The notes under the pieces were generated by a model. That model searched no databases and was not told the origin of the DNA. It was given only the letters and a program-made list of their open reading frames with translations. Of a DNA stretch of 64,000 nt, positions 48,249 to 58,255 are shown piece after piece. Every line of letters begins with the position of its first letter. Within the stretch, counting starts at the first letter, position 1. Origin of the DNA: Macrostomum hystrix (taxonomy: Eukaryota > Platyhelminthes > Macrostomidae); contig CATNEN010000038.1 of NCBI GenBank assembly GCA_950097015.1, forward strand, positions 25,953,001-26,017,000. The letters are read 5' to 3'. The translations under genes were made by a program, and so were the position numbers.

Positions 48249-50560
48249 ATGGCACTAGTCGAGACTACGAAAGACCAGGCACAGAGCAACTACTTGAAGA
48301 ATCGTGGCAACCCAGGCCAATGGTTTCAACACAAGGCAGACTACCGGGAGCCCCAGCCAGCGCCCAGGGTGCGACCGGAGGCTCAAGAGATCGCACAAAA
48401 GTTGGTCGCTTAAAACTGGTTTTATTAAGCAGATCTTTAACTATTGTACACATTCTAGGATTCAATATTTTCCTTTTTGTCAACTTTCGAAAAATTTCAA
48501 TTTGAAGTGTCATTCCGTTTCGAAATCGCCCAGGAACAAGCCAACAGTGGCTGAGGTCTTCCACAACTACCGGCTCCCGCCGGACGAATCGCCGGCACCC
48601 GTTCGGCTACGCGATGATGACGCGAAACGCATAGCCGACAAGTTCAACAATCAGGAGGACAAGTGGTTCGACTTTCAGGGCAACTATGCGTTCAGACCGA
48701 AACCGCGACCCGTGAAAGTCTATCCCCCTTCAAACATTGAGCTGATGCAGCGGGCTAATCAGGCTCGTGAAGGTGATTGGTTCGATCACACCAAACGGCC
48801 GGAGCCGCAGCCGATGCAAGGGCCAAAGTGCACCTCCGAGGCTGGCCGTGAGATCGCTAGGGCGATGCGCTCGCAGACCGACTGGTACCGGCACGACGCC
48901 AGACCGACCACCGCTCCGTCGGCGAGGCCGTCGACGCGAACTCGCTTTGAAGGCGCCGAGTACGCTGAAAGAAATCAGCACGGCACCGGGACAGACTGGA
49001 TGATGCGCAAGGTGGATCCGGCAGAGGATGGCGTTGTTGTCTATGGCCACAGGTGCCCGACATCCAGCTCATTGGCCAATTATGAGGCCTCATCGCAGGT
49101 TAGAGCGAAAATCTGATAGGATTCTTCCAGCTAGAGGGGGGATGTTGAAAGAAGCAGAGATTCAGTGTCGTTTCTGAAAATTCTTCAAAAATTTCCAACT
49201 ATATCCATCCAGCTGTTCTAATATTCTCAAGGGCACTCAGATGCGTGAGTGTTTTAACTACTCTCGAGGCGCCAGTCATCAAGAGCCGCCAGTCGCCGCT
49301 GCGAAGGTGAAAGGCGACCTAGCCCAAGAGGTCTACCTGCGCAATACTCGCGGTCACATCGGCGTGACTTCAGCAGACTCAGCGGAGCCGATGGCCGAGG
49401 GGCCCAGGATTGTGACAAAGACGCGCCCGGAGGCTGAGGAGTTTGCTAACCGGGCCAAGGGTCAGGTGTCGGCCTGGTTTGATCAGGAGCAGAATCGGCA
49501 GTACAGCTCGCCGAGGCCGCAGCCACGAGTTCGTCCAGGTCCAGCACAGGAAGTGAGAGCCAAATTCCTACAGTTTTTCAAGGCTAAAAGTCTCTCGTGG
49601 CGAGGCCAAGTTCACTTAAGGAGAAGTTTCTTCTCGCTTAATTTTCAGTAGTAATGTACAGTGAGAAACTTCTCAAAATATATTTACCTGTGTGAGTTTT
49701 ATGACTGCGTTAAGTGTCTGTCTGCGTGTGCTCAGAGATAATCAAAATGGTGATTTAAGAAACTTAAAGAAATTGAATGATTCTCCACAATAAATATGAT
49801 ACCACCTTACGTAAGAATGTCTAGCATCCATGGTGAAGATTTTTAGTGCAGCTCATGAGCTAATAAGTTATCTTTAATAAACACACTGTACCCAACGTGG
49901 AATTGTAATTAAAAATTGACAAACAATACTGTTGGAACGAAAGCACGACTTTGAATTTAGGGTATACGCGGAACTTGCAGACATGCATATGCTTATTTGA
50001 AGAAGCAAAACTTTAGCGTTTTACGACGAAATTGGACCTAAAAACGCTTTCCAAGAAACGAGATTTTCCCGACCTGCTTCATCGTAGCTCCAGGGGTCTT
50101 TGGAAAATTATTGCTTTGCAAAAACTCATTCGTGCCAAACATCAATAACCATTTATAGGTGGCTGAGCGCAATCGTGGCGTCATGGATAGTTGCCTAGGG
50201 GACACTGACTACAGGGCGCCGCCAAAAGACCACAAAAATCACGAGAGAGCCAACAAGACCGATCTAGCGAAGGAGCTGGCCGCTCGAAGCCGCGGCGATG
50301 CAGCGAAGGCGCTTCTGGGCAGTTCCAACCTAGCCCCCGAACCGGCGCGCAAGTCCAAGGCCCTGTCCAACTGGGCAGAGGAGAACGCTGCCAGGAACCG
50401 CGGCACGGCGTCGCTGGTAATCACGGGCGCTGCGGCACCGTCGTCCGCTCGCGGATTCGCCCCCAGAGGAGTTCGGCCTGAGGCGGCCGATACAGCGCAG
50501 AAGTACCGCGGCGGCGACTTTTTCAAGACCATCCAGATGCGGCCGCCGAGTGATCGGTGA
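48249..50560 (+). CDS. PAPRVRPEA-repeat protein 2 (uncharacterised)
   Basis: Four exons, 48249-48400, 48534-49098, 49241-49552 and 50159-50560, join in phase to 476 aa. All introns are GT-AG. Nearly the whole protein is about 13 units of 33-40 residues. Unit 1 is the clearest: an opening with NYLKNRG, then WFQHKADYREPQPAPRVRPEA closing at residue 45. Later closes include RPQPRVRPGPA, TKTRPEA and RGVRPEA; openings include LRNTRG, RNRG, RSRG and KYRG, and aromatic pairs WF recur mid-unit. Each intron lies at or within a few residues of a PEA/PAQE-type unit boundary, as if exons grew by unit duplication. No membrane, signal or enzyme motif is visible. It is divergent from repeat protein 1. Function unknown; a structural or filament role is only a guess. 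Confidence 0.83.
49595..49750 (+). mobile_element. Degraded SINE-A in intron of repeat protein 2
   Basis: CGTGGCGAGGCCAAGTTCAC, AATGTACAGTGAGAAACTTC, ACCTGTGTGAG and GTCTGCGTGTGCTCAGAGAT follow SINE-A order with many changes. Confidence 0.6.
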
Positions 50561-50735
50561 ATGTTGGATAGTTTTTAGATTATATTTTCCTTTGAAAGTT
50601 ATCTGGTTTTAATTCAACTATTATAGTCCGGATGCTCCTCTTTTCAATAATTGTTACTTTATTTTCCCGTGATGCCCGCGAAAGCTGTGGACACTTTTTC
50701 AGTCCATAGACTAAGTAGAGTAACACAAATTTAAG

Positions 50736-50982
50736 AGGGTGAGTGGCAGAACGGTTAATGCGTTTGCCTCTCGCACCAAGGTCCTTGAGCTCGATTCCGC
50801 GGCGAGGCCACATTTATTTGGAACGCAGCCGCGGATTGAAGGCTAGGGGGCTTGTCGTGCAATTTACATACTTAAGAGCCAACCTCCAAGGCACAGTGAG
50901 AGTGTACACTGCCTGATGATGAGAAAGTCAGGGCAGATGTATGTGTTAGTGTGTGCCTGCATACAGTATCTGTGTTTGGGGC
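50736..50982 (+). mobile_element. SINE-A, 3'-truncated
   Basis: Good head (GAGTGGCAGAACGGTTAATG; GGTCCTTGAGCTCGATTCCG), then CGCGGCGAGGCCACATTTAT and TGCCTGATGATGAGAAAGTC. It stops at CAGTATCTGTGTTT. It lies just beyond repeat protein 2. Confidence 0.85.
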
Positions 50983-51717
50983 TATCCTCTTATTTTATGC
51001 ATCTCCCTCCTTTATTAAGTTTTGTGTTGTATTGACTTTTGATACTGTTTTAAACCAGATATTAAATGGATCTTTAGCTAGAAAATTTAGATTACATCAA
51101 AACATCATTAGAGCACATACTCGTACTTGCAAAAATGCTTGCAAAGTAATTGCAAAAAAACTAATTTTTTGTGAATGCGACGCTCATACATCACTACTGG
51201 ACGTTAACTGTTACTTCTAAAGACAAAAATTGGCTTATTTGCAAGCAAAATAAAATTATCACTTGTTAAAACATTTAGCTCGTAACCCGCTAATACATTG
51301 CATCCCATCTTGCAGACTTACCTGAAACATACAGGTGTGAAAATACATAGTCTTTTAGTTTATTATCTGAGACAATTGAGTTGTGAGCATTATGGTTTTA
51401 CTCATGATTTAATTTACAATTATAACTAATTGTCCATAATACTACTAAGAATTAAAACATATCTGCACGGAATTGCAGCTAGTAGGAACGTCATTTACAG
51501 AATTTTAATTTTGTGTTGCCATCCGACTATGAGATGGGTGCCGTAAACCTGAAAGCTATCATAAACATCCGATTAAGAAAGCTAGTTTTAAATCGAAATT
51601 TCAAGCAAGAAAAACAATTTATGATTAAAAGGATCTTTAAAACAAATCGTTTAGCAATTAGTGAGTATTGTTTCCGATGAAAGAAGTGCATAAGTATTGC
51701 TTATTAATTATAGCTAA
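50983..51717. other. AT-rich spacer
   Basis: Between the SINE and the end of the glycosyltransferase gene. It is AT-rich with no supported gene and would include the 3' UTR of the glycosyltransferase. Confidence 0.45.
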
Positions 51718-53715
51718 TCAGAACTCGTATTGCGCAACAAGGTACTTCCAGGTAGATCGCCACAGAAATTCTTGAATCGATGGATCTCTGATCGCCAACG
51801 GCTGGCCCTGGGAGTCAGCTCGCACAGTCAGGAAGATGTAGTCGCTGACACCCAGAGGCATGACAGTCTTTCGATTTAACTCTCCGAAACCGTGGCCCTT
51901 CCACGTGTTGACCAGATTAAGGCCGGCTTTGCTAACCACGGCGCCAGTGAAGAAGGTTTCGCTGTCTGCCAAGAAAACTGGGCGCAGAGCTTGGCTGCAG
52001 CCGAGGATGCGAGCCAGGCTACTGGACGTTGCTAAAAATTTAGCCATTGCGCAGTGAGGCGGCAGATTTGCTCCTTGCTTGATGCCCCTCAACATTCTGC
52101 CGCGCATGAAACGAAGCGGCGGTTTGCGATCTCGCACAATTGAACAGTAGATAAACTCGGACGGTATGATCGGAGCACGGTCCAGAAAGGTGGCCAGGTG
52201 CAAAGTGTCTACAAATGTGTCGTCGTCCAGTTTGGCGACAAACTTTGCCGTCGGGCAGTAGTTTAAAGCCCAGTGCAGGCTAAGAAAATCCTTCAACAGT
52301 CGCCTGGAGGGCGTGTCCGGAAAGTTGCCCAGTACGATGTCGTGATAGTTGCGGCTCTCCTGCTCTATTGAGGTCCTCCCGCCGCTATCGTCTGGCAGTC
52401 CAATCACGAACACTAATTGGATAATGCTATCCCTGACGTTGTTCAATGAGCCGTAGGTGCTTCGGATGAGCTCTCTGCGATCACTGTGCGACCAGTGCGA
52501 GTGAACCAGAATCAGAATGTCGACCTCCGTGGCGCAGGCACTCTGCTCTGCCAGTCGATAGGCCACAGTAGCGAATATATTCATCGGAACGCCTCGAGCA
52601 GATTTGGCGCACCTCTTCTTAGATTCTTTTTCGAGCTTCTTCAACTGGGCATGAGTATCCCTGGCCTTTGAATGGAACAACAGGTTCAGTAACTGCTTGG
52701 GTTTGTTACCATATGAATACTAACTAGCGTATGAAGCGTTCCTCGTTTTTATTCTCTTTATTTCTGATGCATTGTACGAGTAAATTGAAGCCCATTATGA
52801 TTTGAAGTTTTTATTCCTAACTGAGAGTTAAGGCTCAGCTACCCGGTGCTACCACCAGCACCACCTTCACCAGCTGCCTACAAGGTATCTTCTGGGAGTC
52901 GCTGACCTACCTTTAGCTACGGCAAGTTACATTCCATTTATTTTGTACTCTGCATTTGAGTGCAAGTCCGTAATATTCAGCATAATTTTTCTCGAGCAAA
53001 CAGCTACTAAAAATGTCAAACTTTCTCGACTTGAGTGCAAAAAACGTGTAACAACCTTTCTGGAAAGATGCTTTGGCTCAACATTCATAGCCTTAATCGG
53101 AGCTTGCGTTGGTATCGATGCCTCAGCTGGCTTGTTTCCCAAACCATCTGGCTCTGCGTCTCCAACGAAGGGCTCTTCGTCAACAAAGTCATCCGACTTT
53201 GCCACTCGCTGACGACGCTTGATGGCCTTGGCCTGTCTGGCCTTGGTGAGCCCAATCCGCCGCTTCCAACCGTCGCCAGCCCCGACGGCCCGGCCGCCGA
53301 AAGCCGAGAGCTCCTGCTGCATTCGGATTAGACGCTGCCGCTGTTTAAATGCGTTCCAATCACCAGCGGACTGTCCAGACGAGTCCAGCTGGTCGTAGTC
53401 GTCTAACTCGGCCAGGGCGTCCAAGGGGTCAGGCCCGTCGCTTGCCCGTCCGTAGCGCATCGAGACGTAGACGCTGTAAAATAGGGCAGCGAATGTTAGC
53501 AGTAAAAACAGGCCAACGATGGTCAAGCAGCAGCAGATGCCGATCTTTGCAAAGTTGAGCACTAAAAAGCGGAGACATTTCACACAGCCGCGCTTCGTCA
53601 GGCCTTGCAACTGCCATAGCGCCCTAAGCGGAGTCGTGAGCAGCCGCTTCGCTCGCATACGGACACTGCGGGCGTTCGACTCTAGAGAGAAATACTGGGC
53701 GTTGTCTATAGACAC
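51718..53715 (-). CDS. GT31-family beta-1,3-galactosyl/N-acetylglucosaminyltransferase
   Basis: Two exons, 52931-53715 and 51718-52660, join in phase to 575 aa. The donor is GTAACT; the acceptor GGCCAG is chosen because it restores phase. A cytosolic basic N-terminus is followed by one hydrophobic helix (IGICCCLTIVGLFLLLTFAA, about residues 57-76) and a stem of about 200 charged residues, which is the plan of a Golgi type II enzyme. The catalytic part has the GT31 motifs VDILILVHSHWSHSDRRELI, IRSTYGS, QLVFVIG, NYHDIVLGNFPD, the metal-binding DDD in KFVAKLDDDTFVD, and a late EDV-like segment replaced by DSETFFTGAVV. It transfers a sugar from a UDP donor; which one is unclear. The missing YPPYCSG-type motif makes it a divergent member. 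The intron is less certain than the domain call. Confidence 0.8.
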
Positions 53716-54469
53716 GTAGGTAGGGCAGGGTGATGCTTTTTCTGTCTTTTAAGCTGCGGCAATGTCGGAGAGGCGGGATAACGGATGAGGCTATAGGAAA
53801 AGATACCTGCTGAGTTCCCCAACAAGAAATTGAGTCTGTAGCGAGATGAGCGCGAGCTAATAGGAACACAGGTTGGCAGGGTGTACACCGCTGCAACTGA
53901 GACTGCGAGCATTGAGCAAATAATTCGGAATTATTTTACCTTTATGAACTGAGCAGGCGTGCATTTTGTTTGATGCTGCAGCTGCGGCAGGGAATCCCGT
54001 GGAATGCACGATCCGTTTGACCACTACGCAGATATATGGCTTGCATTAGGTTGCAAATATCTCAGGGCGCCTCATTTTCTAAATGCCTCTCTGTATTGTT
54101 TTATTATTTTTTCTAGGCGAACTACAGCTGTATGGGCGTTGCCTCAACGCATCAAAATTTGTAAGCAATCGGTACGAGCAAAAGCATTTGGATAGTAGCA
54201 AAACAAGACTTTTTTGTTTTTTGTTCCTAATCGGTCATTCAGAGAGTTTTGGAATCAGTGCCAGATTTTGACTTGATGGCGCCTAACCAATCAGCGATTG
54301 AGAACTGAGGAAATTTTTAACATATTACACCACGATTACGAGTTAAGAATATTTACTGCCTGAAGTTTTAACACTTGCTGAGAATGGATTCAAGTAAGTT
54401 CTATCGATATGTCCGAACTGCAGTTGACTCAGCTTTTGATATTTCACGAATTCATATTCACGATATTTG
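53716..54469. other. Intergenic region between divergent genes
   Basis: 754 bp between the glycosyltransferase and the LamG-like gene, which point away from each other. No element is recognised. A small ATG-plus-donor candidate at 54384-54395 does not splice in phase with the downstream gene. Confidence 0.4.
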
Positions 54470-55489
54470 ATGTTTCAAAACACACAGGATTACACTTTTG
54501 CATTTGTAGTTGCAATCACACTGGCTGCAGTGCTGAGCTCGCTGACTGTCTGCCTGTGCAGGTCCGGAGACACCTGGACTCAGATGCAGGTGCAGTGCTT
54601 GACCAATGCCACCCCAGTCCACAGCAACAGAGCATTCACTGAGCGGCACTGCTCAATGCTGGCCTCTGATGCGTTACCGTCTGGAATTCTGGTTGCCCAG
54701 TTCAGAGTGGCCTCTCTCCAGTGCGATCTCTTCCGCTACCAGTCCGTGTGTCGCCAGCTTCTCTCCGGTGTGAGCAGTGACTGCCGAGTGCTCATCCGAT
54801 TCCCCATCAGCTATCCGAGCAAGCTCAGCTCGAAGCTCACAAACGTGTGGCTCGGAGACGACATGACCAGATTGGAGAATGTGCTGTGCCAGGCTGACGA
54901 ACAGACGAACCGCTTCTATCCGACCGGCGTCCAGTGGACAGAGGACGGCGCCGCGTTCGATGGGAGCAGCTCGTACTTGGCACTGAACAAGAGCGACATC
55001 GCGTTCGGCTCCGGCGTCACCGTGCTGCTGCGGATGAAGAGAACGCCTCAGGTGCAGCCACTTCTTGAGTTTCTGGACTGCGCCAACTTCGCCACCGGAC
55101 CTTTCTATCACCACATTTGGGAGTACGATGCTGCAACGAAACTTTACGTTGTTTTTAAAACTGAACAATTTAGTCCGTACATCAGAGTCATTTCTGCTGC
55201 TGAACTTCTTTCATCTAATCCAACCGACTGGATTAACATAGCCTTGACAACTGGAGGGTCGGCAAATTCGTGGGAAATATTCCTAAATGATAAATTCATA
55301 CCAAAGCCATCACTTTATGAGACGTACTTTTTTTTAGATTACAAACAATTCAATCAAACTTGCTTTCGTTTTGGGAAGAGACTCGGCCACAGCCAGTTGT
55401 TCAAAGGAGTCCTGCGGGTCATTGCTATCGGCCACGGCGGTGCCATGACTGAAAACGAGATCAAAGAGTTCTTTGCGTCAGTTGTCTAA
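54470..55489 (+). CDS. Signal-anchored LamG/concanavalin-like extracellular protein
   Basis: An intronless frame of 339 aa from ATG 54470. One N-terminal hydrophobic segment (FAFVVAITLAAVLSSLTVCL, about residues 11-30) acts as a signal anchor or uncleaved signal. A cysteine-rich region follows (about 30-135; CRSGDTW, VQCLTNATP, RHCSML, LQCDLFRYQSVC). A jelly-roll-type domain has the LamG-3 signature AFDGSSSYLAL, then FGSGVTVLLRMKR, WINIALTT and SWEIFLNDKFIP. C-terminal RVIAIGHGGAMTENEIKEFF matches the end of such domains. Three N-glycosylation sites are plausible. It probably faces the cell exterior and binds glycan or protein. No close family name can be given. Codon use changes from GC-rich to AT-rich near codon 225, which may mark two parts of different origin. 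Confidence 0.75.
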   Translation: MFQNTQDYTFAFVVAITLAAVLSSLTVCLCRSGDTWTQMQVQCLTNATPVHSNRAFTERHCSMLASDALPSGILVAQFRVASLQCDLFRYQSVCRQLLSGVSSDCRVLIRFPISYPSKLSSKLTNVWLGDDMTRLENVLCQADEQTNRFYPTGVQWTEDGAAFDGSSSYLALNKSDIAFGSGVTVLLRMKRTPQVQPLLEFLDCANFATGPFYHHIWEYDAATKLYVVFKTEQFSPYIRVISAAELLSSNPTDWINIALTTGGSANSWEIFLNDKFIPKPSLYETYFFLDYKQFNQTCFRFGKRLGHSQLFKGVLRVIAIGHGGAMTENEIKEFFASVV

Positions 55490-55699
55490 GCGCTAGCTGG
55501 GAATACCATGTGGATATTCTTCTGACTATTAAAATCTTTAAAAAATTGATAAAATATAACTCCTTTATCATAATAGGACACGCTTATCTACCCATTTATA
55601 ACCAACAAAGTGGAGTGTTGCTTTGTTAAGTTATTAAAAATTAAAAAAGATTTACAAACTTTAATGAGACTAGTACATGAGAGTCGAGGCAACGTTTAA

Positions 55700-56068
55700 G
55701 GGGGTCGGTGGCAGAGCGGTTAACGCTTTTGACTCTCGCACCACGGTCCATAAGTTCAATTCCACGGCGAGGCCACATTTATTTGGGGCGCAGCCGCGGA
55801 GAGAAGGCTTGAGGACTTGTCGTGCAATTTACACCCTTGTGGGCCAACCTCCAAGGCACAGTGAGAGTGTACACTGCCTGATGATGAGAAAGTCAGGGCA
55901 GATGTACACACCTGTGTGCAGAGCGTGTGCCTGCGTAAAGTATCTGTGTGCATGTGCATTCGGGAGTCAGCGAAATGGGCAGAATTGCCCCCTCGCTGGC
56001 TGCGGGTCCAGTGTCATTAAATGTTGTGCCAATGCTCGCAGCCCTCCCGCAATTATATTATTATTATT
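55700..56068 (+). mobile_element. Full-length SINE-A with 14-bp target duplication
   Basis: The best-bounded copy: GGTCGGTGGCAGAGCGGTTA head, body and GCCCTCCCGCAATTA end with a TTATTATTA tail. GAGGCAACGTTTAA stands on both sides (55686-55699 and 56069-56082) without mismatch. Confidence 0.95.
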
Positions 56069-56082
56069 GAGGCAACGTTTAA

Positions 56083-57394
56083 ATCTTTAAAGTCTAATTG
56101 TTTTGTTAAAATCTAACGCGCGAAAAAAATTTTAAGTTTAGTATAGACCATGTGAGATTATGAGCCTACTCGTAATCATTACACCCACACCGTCAATGAT
56201 TTTCTCGATATTCGTTTTTGTCTATCTATATTTGCGCATCTAAAAGCAGATTAACAAAATCAGAACTGATTCTTCCTTTCAAAAAAACTTTTTAGATAGA
56301 AGCTTTATAAATAGAATTTGTAGCCGCTACTGTGTGAGCTATGCAAGCTAAGTAAGAGATAATATTTAACGAGTGTTAATGCATGTTTCAGCTATTTATT
56401 TGCACCAAAAGTCATTCAGGCAAGCTTTTAGTCTACTAAGTTAAGAATTTTAGCAGCGACGAATGCATAATTGTCTATTTACACTGATCAATATTAACCC
56501 AGCCTAAATATCTTTATCCAAAATCCCAATTATTAAAGATTTCTTCTGACTAAAACTTCGGCATTTTTCGTGCATATAAAAAATGATTCACGTGCACGAA
56601 AGAAAATAAACATATTTATTCGAAAAAGAAAAATAGTGACACATTAGTTATTGTCAAGCGTGTGATTGACTTCTAAATTAAATTTTCTGCATTCTCGACT
56701 CTTTCTGAGCACGCTCGTATATATTTTTAGTCCACATCTTGGCCTATACTCTATAGCTCAAATTGTTGTGCTGCGCCTGTGGCATGGTGTGTGTCACTCT
56801 CTGTGTGTGCTGGCAGCCACGTGAAGAAATGCTCAGGCACCACATAGGACTATGCAAACCGCACACAGTGTGCAATCAAGTTTTGTCGTGGCGTCCCTTA
56901 AATAAACGAGAACCAATGAGTATGAGCGGAAAGTAGAGAGGGTCAGAGGGGCTAGCAGGTAAAGCTAACTCAGAATTTTGGGCGCCGCCTATGCTAAGAA
57001 TAGTCGGAATGTTAATTCTCAATTCTGTATGGTTGGCATCAGCCTAGGCTGCTCTCTTTTCTTTCTCATTAACTGACTCTCTGGAATGAACCGGTTTTAG
57101 CAAATCATTGTTCAATAAGGCTTGCTTCTGGACATAGAAAACGGTAAGCCAAAAATTCTTCACGACTTTTTGCATAAATTTACTCTTTCAAGTTAAAATA
57201 AAATATTTTTACCGATTCACAGCATCATTTTAAAGTAAGTTTTGATTTGGGTTACATTTGATTTATTGCAAAATAAACAGCTGTGACTTTCCATATCATC
57301 AGGATAGATTTTTTTAAAGAATGTAACCTTTAATGAATCACGGATTTTCAAAGTTATTCTTGACGACGGAGTAGAGTAATAAGAGACCTTCAAA
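56083..57394. other. AT-rich gene-free region
   Basis: No supported gene. It lies between the LamG-like gene and the next minisatellite. A CA/TG-rich patch is near 56770-56880. Confidence 0.5.
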
Positions 57395-57655
57395 GTGGTA
57401 GGGGTAATTTCCAAAGTGGTAGAGGTAACTTTCAAAGTGGTAGAGGTAACTTTCAAAGTGGTAGAGGTAACTTTCAAAGTGGTAGAGGTAACTTTCAAAG
57501 TGGTAGAGGTAACTTTCAAAGTGGTAGAGGTAACTTTCAAAGTGGTAGAGGTAACTTTCAAAGTGGTAGAGGTAACTTTCAAAGTGGTAGAGGTAACTTT
57601 CAAAGTGGTAGAGGTAACTTTCAAAGTGGTAGAGGTAACTTTCAAAGTGGTAGAG
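57395..57655. repeat. 21-bp minisatellite, about 12 nearly identical copies
   Basis: The unit is GTGGTAGAGGTAACTTTCAA plus A. The central ten copies are identical by eye, so the array is young. It is open in several frames (VEVTFKV on plus, TSTTLKV on minus) but is not a gene. Confidence 0.95.
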
Positions 57656-58255
57656 GCGAAATTTCGTGGTAGGCAAATTTCTAAGTGTTAGCCGACCGTC
57701 GAGGTGGTAGGAATAATCAGAATGATAGATATCTTTATATATTGGTAAAGGATCTTCCAAATACCTGGGACGTATTAAATGGAGTCTACTACCGATGAAA
57801 CAAAACACTTTTTGGGAGCTTTTTAGCTTTAAAACATATTTCGAACTGCTTCGGTGAAATTTCTGTGCTTAAGTTTTTTTAGTCTAATCTACCTAGGTTT
57901 TTTCGAAAATGTCCTTACCAAACTAACTTACCAGTGCGGAGCGTTTCATGCTGAAATACTACTGTAGATTATCTAGGCTATGCTATCTCGTATCTTAATT
58001 ATTTCTTTCACTCACGTTCATTAGGTGAGCGTCACTAGAGCTTCACTTCGAGTCATTTTTATGAGTCAATTTCTTTAATTAATCTGCGTCAGTACTAACC
58101 ACAGCATTGAAATTCACTCAATGCCAGTTGTAGGGAGGGTGAGTGTGGACACTAGGGAGAGCTGATAAAAGTGGCTCCTGAGCTACACAGCAACAAGCCT
58201 TTCAACGTTTTTACGTTTTTTTCTCATATTTCAGCTATTGAATCAAGAAATCGAC
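57656..58255. other. 5' flank of SLCO gene
   Basis: It continues with weak relatives of the minisatellite (GTGGTAGGCAAATTTC, GTGGTAGGAATAATC) and then single-copy-looking sequence up to the SLCO start codon. No TATA box is clear. Confidence 0.4.

Noticed and set aside
54384-54395. A mini first exon (ATGGATTCAA followed by GTAAGT) for the LamG-like gene
   Set aside because: It would be phase 1, but the only acceptor upstream of the gene (CACACAG at 54488) needs phase 0, so it cannot join in frame.
57217-57808. Open frames repeating KVVEVTF, TSTTLKV or YHFESYL
   Set aside because: Shadows of the 21-bp array at 57395-57655; open in three or more frames at once.
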